From NCBI GenBank assembly GCA_963971575.1, contig OZ020620.1:37897992-37961991 (forward strand): DNA of 64,000 nt, given 5' to 3'. The notes beneath the pieces are model-generated. The model did no database searches, was not told the DNA's origin, and saw only the letters and a program-made list of their open reading frames with translations. The stretch comes from Liopterus haemorrhoidalis. Lineage: Eukaryota; Arthropoda; Insecta; Coleoptera; Dytiscidae. Both the position numbers and the translations under genes were made by a program. How positions within the stretch are numbered: position 1 is the first letter of the stretch; each line of letters starts with the position of its first letter. This document shows, in pieces, positions 34,163-45,012 of the stretch.

Positions 34163-35394
34163 GTATCAAAAGAAACGACGAGAGATTTATATTAAAGACC
34201 GAAAAGCAATTTTTTAAATTTTCTTTATTTTAATATGATCATCGGACTAATGAAGAAATGTAGTCTATTCTCGAGTATTAATATAAATATTATTAATACT
34301 AATAATATTTACTTATAAATACATTATTTTTAAACAATTTTCGTGAGTGTTTTGACAATAGCTCATTTTTTTACTAAAAATAACAATTAATAGCATTTTT
34401 TCGTTGTTTATTTAATTTATTTTGTAATTAAATAAAGGAATAATGAATGAATGAATAAAATTATCTGCAAAATCTCAAGGACTCTTGTAGTGAAATAAAG
34501 TAATGCTGCTTAAACATTATATAAATCACTCGGTTATACAAGTAATAATTATATACCTTGAAGGATACCAAAGATAGACCTGTATGCCACGTAGCTGCAG
34601 CCACTTAGAAAAAGTTTTTACAGTAGCAACAAGTATGTAATTTATACCATGGCGTTTCATTGTATCTATACTATGGTGGTCAGATTTTTCTAGATTTTAA
34701 AAACGACAAGAGAGGTTTAATAAATAATGCAACTTAGCAACGTAACTGCAAAATATTCTTGCTGGCATAGTTGGATTAAAGATTACATTTTTCTTTGATA
34801 TCAAAATCAGATTTAAAGGAGACAATAAATCTTAATTTACGCCATGTCTTTTTTTCAAAACGCCTGTCAGGCTATAGCAGTGGTTTACAACCTTTTTAAG
34901 ATGACTACTCTTGTAATTATTAAATTTATTTTCAATGATAGTATAAAAGCAACTGAAATTCATTAGATACTTCAAAAAAGTTTTAAAAACACTCAAAACA
35001 GTCTTGATTGGTTTATATCCTTCCAGGGTGGTCAAATTTGCCGCATGTTCCCCATCCAGCAATTACTGTGAATTCTAGAAATATTTAAAAAATTGACCAG
35101 CTTATAGCAATAGGCTAATCGCGAAGGAGTTGGCTAGTATTTTAATCTTTAGTGTTGAAACTATTAAATTAGTTTCAGATGGATTCCAAAAGAACTTAAT
35201 GGTGCAAAATTGTATGCATCGTCAACTAAAAGAATTTTTTCCACAAAACTACGCGAGTAATGGAAGGAGTGTATTTTAAAAGGGGGTTGTTAATTAGAAA
35301 AATGATGTATATATAATAATAATTTATAATTTGTATCGTAAAAAGATATATGTATTCCCTAATCCTCGTCATTGTTGACGAAGAAGGAAGATTG
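34163..35394. other. No recognised feature
   Basis: AT-rich spacer with no supported feature. Confidence 0.4.
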
Positions 35395-35646
35395 TAAAGC
35401 GGTGTCCACACTATGCCGCAGTTTGCCAGTTGGCAAGGCCAGTTGGCAATGCCAGCAGTAATGTAGACGTGACCGTTGGCACATGCCATCGTGCCAGCTG
35501 CATGCAAACGAGAATCGCTCGAGTGTCGGTCTCCTTCAAAGAAAGCCGATAAGAACGGTGAGTGGGGACGTGCCAACTAGCATCACGCGGCTTTAGGCTT
35601 AAATTTAGGTTGTGATTCAGACGCATATGAGCAACGTTGTTTATAG

Positions 35647-35886
35647 ATGCAGTGGACAAACGAAAAAGTGTTTAATTTGACCGATTTATACCGGGATCGT
35701 CCTGTTTTGTGGGACTGTCGTTTAAAGGACTATAAAGACAGGAATAAGAGATGTGACGCTCTATTGGAAATTGCGGTTAGTTTTGGAGTACAAAAAGAAG
35801 AAATTTATAGAAAAATCAAGAACTTGGTGTGTCATTTTTCGCGCGAAATAAAAAAAGAGAGAGAAGGTAATAAGTCCGGTGCGTGA
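35647..35886 (+). pseudogene. MADF (Myb/SANT-like) domain protein of Harbinger element, truncated
   Basis: A 79-codon frame from ATG. Residues 11-70 form a MADF domain: LTDLYRDRPVLWDCRLKDY, DALLEIAVSFGVQKEEIYRK, IKNLVCHFSREIKKEREGNK. MADF is a trihelix-type DNA-binding domain. In PIF/Harbinger elements such a protein acts with the nuclease at the transposon ends. The frame stops at residue 79, just after KSGA, where similar proteins continue, and the following sequence still reads TWTYP-like text in another frame, so a small indel ended it. Confidence 0.75.
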
Positions 35887-35899
35887 TCTACTTTGAAGA

Positions 35900-36024
35900 C
35901 TTGGACGTACCCAAAACCGTCGTTTGCGCCGTTTGCGTATTTTTTCTTCACTGGCAAGTATGATAACAGCAGCTGAAGCAATTAGTAAATCCTCCTCGGT
36001 GAACATTGCTGGCCTTGCCAACTG
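35900..36024 (-). pseudogene. Harbinger transposase (HARBI1-like) N-terminal remnant
   Basis: The minus-strand ATG at about 36024 opens MFTEEDLLIASAAVIILASE, followed by KRRKRRFWVRPSL. The basic KKRRFWVRP motif after an AAA/VI-rich helix is the usual start of PIF/Harbinger nucleases. The catalytic DDE part is deleted, and the frame runs into MADF-gene sequence of the opposite strand. Confidence 0.7.
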
Positions 36025-36299
36025 GCAAACTGCGGCATAGTGGGGATGCGCCTTAAGGTAACATCTTACAAAGTTTTGCGTAGGACTCTTGGTCTTATCC
36101 AGATCATTAGAAAATAGAAGACGCAAGAAAGCATCCGAAATATCTTACAAAAAATATGGTTGGAGGCCAAGTTAATATTCCTTTATCCATGGGTAAACCT
36201 TTTTAAGATTGCAAAATTAAGGTGGTAAAATCTAAACTAGCCTAATAGACAACAATAACTTTTTGACGTATTGTAATCTGACATCTAGAAGAAACTTAA

Positions 36300-36870
36300 T
36301 TATACTTTATATCTTGATTTGTGTTTTAATAATAATAATAATAATATTTTATTTTCACCAATAACAAGAGATGTCTTCTCAATGCCTTGAAAGCTGTCAA
36401 TTAGCTTAGTTCAACATAATACCTCCAGATTTGTAAAAATTATATCTGGTGTTCCTCAAGGGTCGAATTTGGGACCATTACTCTTTCTACTTTTTGTAAA
36501 AGATGTCACTTACTATTTTTCAAAAGCCAATTTTTTATTATTTGTCGTTGATATGAAATTTTTCTTCAAAATTAGTTCAATTTCTGACGCAATATTGCTT
36601 CAAAAAGACCTTGACTTAAATATTGCGATGAAAGTAAACTTTTCTTAAATTATAGTAAATGCCAAATTATCTCATTTGCTAAAAGTACTAATTTATATTT
36701 CATTATAAATTAAATGGGAATATATTAAATTGGACGGAAATTGTGAAGGATCTTGGGGTATATATTGACACAAAATTATCTTTTGAAGCTCATATCATCA
36801 ATATCGTTTCCAAAGCGTAGAGAATGCTGGGTTTTATTATTCGTAGCACAAAAAAAAAAATCCTATTAAA
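36300..36870 (+). pseudogene. LINE RT fragment (CR1/Jockey-like)
   Basis: The plus strand reads SGVPQGSNLGPLLFLLFVKD (about 36450-36510), YYFSKANFLLFVVDMKFFFK, where the catalytic FADD has decayed to FVVD, then ILLQKDLDLN and, in another frame, VKDLGVYIDTKLSFEAHI. These are RT blocks 4-7 in correct order with several stops. Dead copy. Confidence 0.78.
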
Positions 36871-37767
36871 AATCTTTATTTTGCCTTTGTTTATAGTTTA
36901 CTAAATTTTCCTTTCCCGTTCCTCTCTACCCCTGCTTATCTGGTATGTGTTCCTATCCAATAAATAAGTAAATAAATAGAATCCCTCTTATGACCATTTG
37001 CCTGTAGACACGATTATAAGAGATGGAGAGTTTGCCTGACGATCTAGTAACAATTGGTATAGATACCTTGAGATTATATTGCATAGAAAATAAAAATTCT
37101 GTTTAATTTTTATAGCCGGATAAGAATTTCTCAATGCTATTTCATTATCAAATTTATTAACGGATGCCAATAGAAAAAAAGGCAGTTAAAACACTAAAAT
37201 TAAATAAACCAAGTACCGTTAGTGGCATGTTTGAACGCACTTTCTGCATTTATAATATATTATCGCCATTTCCCGTCAATCTTTAACGCAAGCCGTTTAA
37301 TAATAGTGTGCATAACGCCCACTATCATCGAATAAGTCGATTGTGAAGTGACATTAGAAGAGTCATTATTCTTAAGTCAGGAAATAGTTTTCAGTTTGCA
37401 ATTTGAGGTTAAGTTACCTTCTAATGACGGTTTGACAGGATGACTGTCCTAGAATCTTTCTACATCCGTACATATTTATAAAATTTCCACTTTATATGTT
37501 ATATAAAACGTGTAAAACAATAGATGATTAAAATATAAAAAGTAATGTTTATTTAAAAAAAGATTTTAGCATTATTTTAAATACTAATGTTTTTACTTTA
37601 AAACTTCCTGCAGAAATAAAATTATAGAAACTCATCTGACTGAAATGTGGATCATTTTTTGGGTTTTGCAATTAGAATTTTCTAGATCTTCACACAAAAC
37701 CCGACACCAGAGATGGTAAAAGGGCTCAACGATTAAGTAATTACGTAAGTAGATAAAAGTCGTCTTG
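36871..37767. other. No recognised feature
   Basis: AT-rich sequence after the LINE relic, possibly its decayed 3' part. Confidence 0.4.
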
Positions 37768-38353
37768 CTTTTCACACTAGATCTTTAAGACGAGTGAACT
37801 TAAAGTTCACCGATGTTTAAGATCGGTATGCTTTCACACTTGATGTTTAAATCTCTGGTGCTGTCTTCAGCTACAGTAATTTTGTTCTTAAGTTACCGTC
37901 ATGAAATTACCAGTTTTGAACTGTCTGCGCAGACGCACATTTTGAATTATTATAAACAATTAAGGATATTTCATTTCATTCTACAATAAAGGCACTACAA
38001 TAAAGAATATATTACACCTGTATTAACATGTAAGTCGATACATTTTATCTCAAGTATTGTAGCTCTGTATTTTATTAAACACATTATTAAAATAAATAAT
38101 TTTATAACAATAAGTATAAACTTCTTATAACGTCGATATAATACAGTATTCTTGTTTATGATAATATAAAATGTTGACAGCACAAATTCAAGGAGTAGTT
38201 TTTTATAATAGAAATTAAGTTGGCAATACGGACGAAGTTTAAGACGCAGATCTCTGTCTTAAACATCGCTTGTATTTAGACGAGGCCATACGGTTTCACA
38301 TTAGCGTTTAAAGAAACATTTACTTTAACATCTTAAAGATCTAGTGTGAAAAG
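37768..38353. mobile_element. TIR element (586 bp)
   Basis: Inverted ends CTTTTCACACTAGATCTTTA (37768-37787) and its complement (ending 38353). Subterminal blocks repeat the theme TTTCACAYT near 37830 and 38290 in both orientations. The target duplication is not clear and no coding capacity is seen. Confidence 0.72.
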
Positions 38354-39188
38354 GGTATTAGGCAGTAGAATCGCTCAGCTGCAGTACAGACAGATATATG
38401 AATGACGGTAAGAGGGTTTCGTGGTCATACCTACAAAACCCAAAAAATCTAAACTAATTCTCGAACTTTGCGGATGTTGTGTATGGACACAATAAATGTA
38501 AATAATAAATAGTCATTGAATGATGCTTTGTGAGATCTGAGAATGATCTTACAAGCTATAAAGTGTTTGTAGTGAGTAGAAGTACAGTTGTTGACTAGCA
38601 ATGGGCAGTTCTCTGGTCTGTGCAAAAACCTGTACGCCCACGAGTCGACATCTTACCAAGCACCTTCAAACAAACTTGATTTTCAATCATGACGTCACAT
38701 CCTTTGCCATTTTACTCAACTCTGAATAACCAAACAAGTTTAGCAGTTTCTTAGCAGGCACTGCATACGATCCGACCGTAATTATTACTGAACATGTTAT
38801 ATCGAGGTGTTGCTATAAACATGAAGACTTGTCGCTACGGGCGTGACCCGACTTGGAAATGTATTTTAAAAACTTAATACGTGAATGGATTTACGCCAAA
38901 CGTGGGAATTAACACCAATGCGCTTATGTTAGCACATAATGGACAATGCACCTTGGTATGCAACAGTAATACATTTATTAAGGGGGCCCACAACCGTATA
39001 GTTGTCCCAAGTTTTTTATACTATATAATTTAATGTCGACAAATTAATATTGTAAAAATGTTAAATATATAATAACACTAGGCAACAAATTTGAACTTTT
39101 TTTATAACATGAGTAAAATTAACTGTTTTAGGATAAATAAAACCTACTATTCACGAAAATGTCAGTAAAAGGTTTGTAGCAGCCTCAG
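38354..39188. other. No recognised feature
   Basis: No supported gene or repeat. Confidence 0.4.
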
Positions 39189-39189
39189 A

Positions 39190-39191
<2 letters not shown>

Positions 39192-39261
<70 letters not shown>
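39192..39261. repeat. (ATT)n microsatellite
   Basis: About 23 uninterrupted trinucleotide units, the 3' tail of the minus-strand CR1-like LINE. Confidence 0.95.
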
Positions 39262-39271
<10 letters not shown>

Positions 39272-40155
39272 AAGAACTGAAGCCAATGGCTTGTAAAGTT
39301 CTTATAGAAAAATTACAATATTTCACATTGTTGTGATACAGGAAAGTTGAAAGAAACAAAACACTTTGATAAACAACTAAAGTCAAACAATAACAAATAT
39401 AAAAAGTGTACAAAAACAAAAAAATGTCAGTTTATGGGGATAGTAGCAACTGATTGTAAAGGTCCAGTCTATTTTTAAAATTGTTCACACTAGGGGCAGA
39501 CACTACACTTTCAGGTAGATTGTTCCAGTCATTAAACACTCGGTTAGAAAGAAACTTGGCCCGAACGTTCTTACGGAATTTTTCGTGACATAACTTTAAC
39601 GAATGTCCACGTAAACGAGAGTCTACATTAAGTACAAACAAACCAGTAAGATCAGCATCAAAATTCCGATGGAGTACACGGTAGGTAGTTATAAGATCAC
39701 CACGACTTCTGCGGTTTTCCAGTTTGGGCAAATTAAGTCTTCGAAGTCTCTCATCATAGGGAAGTCTGTTGAAATCAAATGGTAAGCGTGTAGCACGTCT
39801 CTGGACTCTTTCCATAATGTCAATATCTTTTCTAAGACTTGGTGACCAAACAGAAACGGCGAATTCTAGATGTGGGCGAATATATGTTGTGAAAATTTTG
39901 CGTACTAATACAGGAGACGGCCTAGCAAATGCTCTAGAGATAAGGTACAACACACTATTTGCTTTCATAACACACTTGATCACATGTGTAGACCAACTGA
40001 GGTTTGTACATATTGTCAATCCCAAATCAACCTGTTTAGTAACTTGTTGGATAGTAATACCGTTAGGTAGTACTGCAACCTAGGATTGTTTATGCCTAGA
40101 TGAAGAACACTAGTTTTATTTATATTAACTGGTATAAGCCAGGTCGATTTTAGTT
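39192..40155 (-). pseudogene. CR1-like LINE 3' half with ATT tail
   Basis: A minus-strand frame 40025-39432 of 197 codons reads TNLSWSTHVIKCVMKANSVL, YLISRAFARPSPVLVRKIFT, YIRPHLEFAVSVWSPSLRKD, VQRRATRLPFDFNRLPYDER, FNDWNNLPESVVSAPSVNNF and ends SP-stop. Before it, with one frameshift near 40075, comes NINKTSVLHLGINNPRL, so the copy reaches about 40155. The 3' side carries a TTATT-type trinucleotide array (39192-39261), which is the element tail. The conserved YADD core is missing. Sister of the copy at 6357-8955, but less damaged. Confidence 0.88.
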
Positions 40156-40850
40156 ATTCAACTTTGAAGAATTTACGTTATTATCAGTGTAACTGTTCTA
40201 AGGAATCATTTAAAAAATATATATACAACTGTATTAATGAAAATAAATTTTTATCGTGTAAAAAAACAATACTGAAAAACTTTGAGAAAATGTAAACCAT
40301 GAAAAAAAAATTAGGATAAAAAAGTTATTTTTTTCTTCTATGAACGGTGTCATCTTCCCTTTGCAAAAACCAGCACTAATCTCTCATCATGGTTGAATCC
40401 CACCTTCCCTGGTGTGGCGCCCGCTCCTGGCCTAGGTAGGGTAGGAGTCCAGGACGACATACAAGGGTTGACTTTGAAATGTCATAAATATAATTGTTAA
40501 GAGAATTTAATTTTATAAAATACGGTCAGGTTCTTGGTTCAGTTGCGTTGCCAGGAATGATAAAAAAAAGAGAAAAAAAATATTATCAAAAAAAATTAGT
40601 TTGAAAAAAAACTTAAAATAATTTGTACAAAAAAAAATAAAATAATAATAATTATAATTGTTGCGGACTGCAACAATTAATAGCGGCAAGCGCAGTGGTG
40701 AAATACGGTCGATTACACTGTTAAATTAATCCCATAACAAATTCATAAAAAAATTGATTCTAAATTTAAATAAAAATTTATGTTAAAAATCTACAAAAAA
40801 AGGGATGAATTTAAATGATTTCTCAACGCAAAATGTTGATGAAAGGGTAC
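40156..40850. other. No recognised feature
   Basis: AT-rich, with A-runs at 40560-40640. Nothing assigned. Confidence 0.4.
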
Positions 40851-40854
40851 AGAT

Positions 40855-41285
40855 CTACTAGAGATATTTTGTTTCTTTTTTTATTGTTTTCAAAGCTTGC
40901 TACGTTCAACTTATGTTGATTATTATTTTGTAAATAAATGGTCGCCATTTTGAAATGGTTAACATAAAAATATGACTTTTTGGTGTCATATTCATATTCA
41001 GTGAAACCGGAAGTTCCTCAGAATTCATATAGTAACCTAAAAATATGATTTTTTTGTGTCATTGTAAAGCTAATTTAATGTACTTTTAGGAAAAAAATAT
41101 AAAATTATCGATTTCCTATGCTAGATCAAAAGTTGACATCATTTGCCTCAAGTGCCTCAGAATTCTTATAGTAACCTTTAGATGGGCCTTTTTGTCTAGT
41201 TTAACTTTTGTTCTGAAGATTTTTTGTATCTTTACAAATAAAGGAGATTTTCGGGGTGCCCGTTTCAAACAAACACCCTGTATAC
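40855..41285 (+). repeat. Dispersed repeat X, uninterrupted copy
   Basis: Contains GAGATATTTTGTTTCTTTTT, TTGCTACGTTCAACTTATG, ATGGTCGCCATTTTGAAATG and GGTGTCAT blocks that recur, split by a 4.5-kb LINE, at 57030-57085 and 61635-61835. This copy holds an extra internal duplication of the ATATGA..TTTTGGTGTCAT block. It ends near ACACCCTGTATAC. Confidence 0.75.
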
Positions 41286-41460
41286 ATACATATTTAATTA
41301 TGAGAGCAGTTAACTAGGAAAATATTAGAAAGTTGGTTGGTAGCTGGGTGAGTACCAACTGTAAAGTGATTGTCTGTCAATTGGCGAATTCATTTCCCGC
41401 CAAGCAAAAAAAATAAAATAAAACTGTAATTTATATATCTTACATGTTACGTGTTAGTTA

Positions 41461-41578
41461 TTTCGATATATCGAAAATATCGATATTTTTACTTCGATAT
41501 ATATCGAATATCGATATCACACTTACGATATATCGAATCGCGCATATATCGATATTCAAACAAAATTCCCATCCCTAG
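41461..41578. mobile_element. Probable hAT end with ATCGATAT-type subterminal repeats
   Basis: About eight overlapping TCGATATATCGA-like palindromic motifs precede the sequence CCCATCCCTAG, which read from the right is CTAGGGATGGG, a common insect hAT terminus. No matching left end was found, so this may be a solitary end. Confidence 0.5.
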
Positions 41579-41925
41579 TCACAAGTAATACGAAAACAAT
41601 AACAAAATACCCCCCTACCTTACCCTTTCCCACTATACCCTTTGTTTGCAGTCACGAACGCCAAAATTCAAATAATTACATTTAAATTTGTCTCATGAAT
41701 AAATAAAAATTGTGACCTCGTAGAAAATTTTTGAGATCAGATTTAGAATCAGGGTATAAGAGTTGACTAAAAATCATTGTTTTCATACATGTTGACCTGT
41801 TAATTGTTGCAATAACGAACATTGTAAATTTTCACTATTTTTATTTAATAACTGCTTGCTAGTTTCGGTTTTCGCCATTTTCAATAAAATATCTTCCTTA
41901 TTTAAAGTCAGAAAGATTTTTTTTT

Positions 41926-42303
41926 TGATTTCTGGAGACGAATATATGGATATCCAGGGAATGAACGTATTAACTAACGTCATATATGGATCCAAGAAAT
42001 ACATGGGACGATTTTGCAGTGGACAGTTTTAAATTAGGATAATTTTTTGTTGATTTCTGGAGACGAACATATGGATATCCAGGGAATGAACGTATTAACT
42101 AACGTCATATATGGATCCAAGAAATACATGGGACGATTTTGCAGTGGACAGTTTTAAATTAGGATAATTTTTTGTTGAGATCTGGAGACGAATATATGGA
42201 TATCCAGGGAATGAACGTATTAACTAACGTCATATATGGATCCAAGAAATACATGGGACGATTTTGCAGTTGACAGTTTTAAATTAGGATAATTTTTTGT
42301 TGA
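41926..42303. repeat. Three tandem copies of a 125-bp unit
   Basis: Units start at TCTGGAGACGAATATATGG (41931), 42056 and 42181, with only a few differences between copies. Each unit contains two near-palindromes, ATATGGATATCC and CATATATGGATCC. The open frame at 41783-42004 is incidental. Confidence 0.93.
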
Positions 42304-43109
42304 TTTCATAACACTAGTAATATTTTTGACTAAACATCATAATGAATTTAAATATTATTCAAAGTTGTTTATATTTTGCAACATTATAACAATTTGATGA
42401 CAAACAAACATAAAAGTGATTTATGAATCTTCAGTCAACATAATTTTCAAAGTTACGATTGCCTTTGTTATTCTTTATTATTCTTCCCGCATACTGCATC
42501 CTATTTAAAAAATTTTACGATCTTAAGAAAATTTCTAGGATATATATATTTTCTACCTTTTCAAACTATGTAAATTTTTATGTCTTCATTTAAGCAGGGG
42601 GATACTTAAAATTCATAAGAGATAGTTATAAAATATATGTTTTATAAATGTTACATTTATCATATTAATTAATCAACACTAATACGTTGGAATAACATAC
42701 AAAGTAACCGATTTAATAACATCTCTTGTTCTCACGTTATAATATATTTTTAAAGCATGTTAATGAATTATTCGAATTTTATATCTAATTTAAATTTCCT
42801 AAGTAGACAGATGTAAAACTACTAATGCTCTATAGAGGTGGGACTAAGTGTATAGCTCTTTTTTATAACCCCTTTGTTTTTCTTGGAGCTTGTCTAACTA
42901 CTGAATTTGAAAAGAAACTGAACTGATTTTATATAGCAGTTGTATCGAGTGTCATCTATTGGTTGAAAATTGTTTTATAAATCTACGTGTGTCTTCTAAC
43001 TGTAGTCCAATTTTCATAACATTTGAACGGTTCTGTTAATAGTTGTGGCGATAAATGTGACTGTCTGTTGATGTACGTTGTCACGAAAAAACATGGAGCA
43101 AAGAATATT
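42304..43109. other. No recognised feature
   Basis: AT-rich spacer. Confidence 0.4.
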
Positions 43110-43275
43110 AAGTTTTGTTCTAGCCGACCGGAGTAGCATAGTGGTAACACATGCGTTCTGCGTTGCTAAGGTCTTGTGTTCGAATCCCGTTCAGGCATGG
43201 CATTTTTCAAAGAATAAGAATTGTCCTGGCTAATTGCCGAAGCAGCAATAACCATAAAAAAAAAGTTTTGTTCTA
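43110..43275 (+). mobile_element. tRNA-derived SINE with perfect 13-bp target duplication
   Basis: The SINE body 43123-43262 starts GCCGACCGGAGTAGCATAG. It has a consensus pol III A box (TAGCATAGTGG, 43135-43145) and B box (GTTCGAATCCC), 75 bp of tRNA-like head, a short unrelated tail (AATAAGAATTGTCCTGGCTA) and an A-rich end. AAGTTTTGTTCTA flanks it exactly at 43110-43122 and 43263-43275. A related older copy lies at 23812-23955. The short body of about 140 bp and perfect target duplication point to recent insertion by LINE machinery. Confidence 0.93.
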
Positions 43276-43319
43276 AACTCGAAAAATAGCAACGAAAACA
43301 TTTGAAATGTGAATATTAA

Positions 43320-43975
43320 GTGGAGGATGAAATTATTCGATGCGATAGTGAAGAGTATCCTCATGTACGGAGTGGAGACTGGACTGGAAGGAATGGGATA
43401 TTGTAGAAACAAGTGGGATACATGAGATGAATTTTGGGGGCATGCAGAACGACACCAGGATACATAGTGAGAGAGGAAATGAAGAGGGAAAACTGATAGT
43501 GTGAGCCGGGGCGAAGTATGAGGAGAAAATCAGAAGGGATGAAAGCAGGAAGATACTTAAAGAATGCTGAGAAGAAAGAATGAAGGAAGAACAAAAGGGT
43601 ATGTAGGAATGGGGAGAGACAAGGAAAGAGTACTTTTGGAGATGTGGAATGGACATAAGGGAAGCTGAGCGAAAGAGAAACGGAGGAAGAAACATAGTAG
43701 AAGAATTGAGGAGAGATAAGGAGGTACAGGAGCAGGAAAGAACAGAAAGAATAGGCAATTCAACGCATGTGAAAATGTATAGAGAGATTATAGAACGGTA
43801 GGAATACGAAAAGGAAAAGAGGAAAGGCAGGGGGCAGAGTTAGGAGGATTGCCAGATTAAGACGTGGAAATGAAGAACAGAGCAACAGATACTAAGCAAA
43901 ACCAGAGGAAAGGATATGCAGAATGTGCAAGGAGGAGGAAGAATCTTTAGAACATTTAACGAAAGTTAGTTAGTC
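43320..43975 (+). pseudogene. LINE ORF2 C-terminal relic, charged-tail family
   Basis: The plus strand, purine-rich, reads MKLFDAIVKSILMYGVE near 43330, then, with frameshifts, RTPGYIVREEMKRE-like text, YFWRCGMDIREAERKRNGGR, EELRRDKEVQEQERTERIGN, and near 43905 RICRMCKEEEESLEHLTK, where the zinc knuckle is cut before its last cysteine. Same family as the minus-strand copy at 30240-31330. The open frames on the opposite strand are shadows caused by the purine bias. Confidence 0.72.
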
Positions 43976-44340
43976 AGTTAAAAAATTTTGGCGCACAGCA
44001 ACAAAGGCTATTTGCGCCTAACGCAGCCCATCTAAATGACTACACTACATATTAAAACAATAAATAATACAATAAATAAATAAATAAAATCATTAAAAAT
44101 ACGCATACTCAATAAAAGAAATCTTGCACGGACAAATACAAATATATAATATAAAAGGTCTGTTCGAAAAAATTAACAGACGCAGGGTGATGGTAAGAGG
44201 CTGTAAAGGGGCCAATTACGTGTTTCAAGGTCTACATGTTATAAGGAAGTTAAAAAATTAGGATTTGGAACCTATAAGGGAATATTTTTTTAATCGGACT
44301 CTTAAATGTATATTTACAGAAATTTATAAAACTTTCTTAG

Positions 44341-45012
44341 GCCAAAGAAAAACCATTGTTGACGTCTAAGCTGAAGAAAAACAGGTTGAATTGGGCAAGA
44401 AAACATAAAATATGAAATTGTGAAAAGTGGAACAGCGTGCAATGGAGCGATGAGTCTAGGTTTGAAGTCTGTGTAGGGGACAACCGGAGCAGAGTTATTC
44501 GTCAGAAACATGAAGCATATCCCGATTGCTTGAAAAGGAAGGTGAAATTTCCAGCATCTGTCATGGTGTGGGGTTCAATGTCTGCAAGAGGTGTAGGAAA
44601 ACTTCATTTTATCGATGGCATTGTTAACACAGCCAAATATTTAAGTATTTTAGAGGAGTCTCTGTTGCCAACTATGGAACATGCATTAATCTCTGGGGAG
44701 GATTTTATTTTTCAACAAGATGGTGCCGCTTACCATACGTCAAAAAAATCTTTGAAATGGTTCCGTGATCATTCTATTCCACTTTTAGAGTGGGTTTCAA
44801 GTAGCCCAAACTTAGCCCCCATTGAGACACTTTGGCACGAAATGAAAAAACGATTGCGTATAACACCGGCTAGAACAATTCCAGAATTAAGACTAAAGCT
44901 TCAAGAAATATGGGACAATTTTACTCCTCGACAATGCCAAAACCTTGTAGATAGTATACCTAGAAGAATTAATGCCGTTATAAAAATGAAAGGTGACGTT
45001 ACCCAGTGGTAA
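44341..45012 (+). pseudogene. Tc1-type transposase, catalytic domain nearly intact
   Basis: From about 44341 the frame reads AKEKPLLTSKLKKNRLNWAR, hits an in-frame TGA at 44413-44415, and then runs open for 191 codons: VQWSDESRFEVCVGDN (first D), PASVMVWGSMSARGVGKLHF, EDFIFQQDGAAYHTSKKSLK (second D), SSPNLAPIETLWHEMKKRL (E), and the Tc1-typical end DSIPRRINAVIKMKGDVTQW-stop. The second D and the E are 34 residues apart, giving DD34E. The DNA-binding N-terminus is missing. Apart from the one stop the domain looks young. I could not define TIRs. Confidence 0.85.

Larger units (their letters stand above)
35395..36056. mobile_element. PIF/Harbinger deletion derivative (656 bp)
   Basis: The element 35398-36053 carries long imperfect inverted ends sharing ACTATGCCGCAGTTTGCCAG and TTGGCAAGGCC, with the 3-bp duplication TAA at 35395-35397 and 36054-36056. 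It keeps the beginning of two convergent genes: a MADF/Myb-like protein on the plus strand (35647) and a HARBI1-like nuclease on the minus strand (from 36024). Autonomous Harbinger elements encode exactly these two proteins, so the missing centre explains the loss of both C-termini. Confidence 0.85.

Noticed and set aside
41926..42303. Regularly repeated units considered as a CRISPR array
   Set aside because: Whole 125-bp units repeat with no unique spacers, in a eukaryotic context.
43130..43200. Apparent tRNA gene with good A and B boxes
   Set aside because: It is the head of a SINE: extra tail, A-rich end and 13-bp target duplication, and a second copy elsewhere.
43333..43763. Minus-strand frames of up to 141 codons rich in Ser, Leu and Phe
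   Set aside because: Complement of a purine-rich LINE tail that has recognisable protein blocks on the plus strand.
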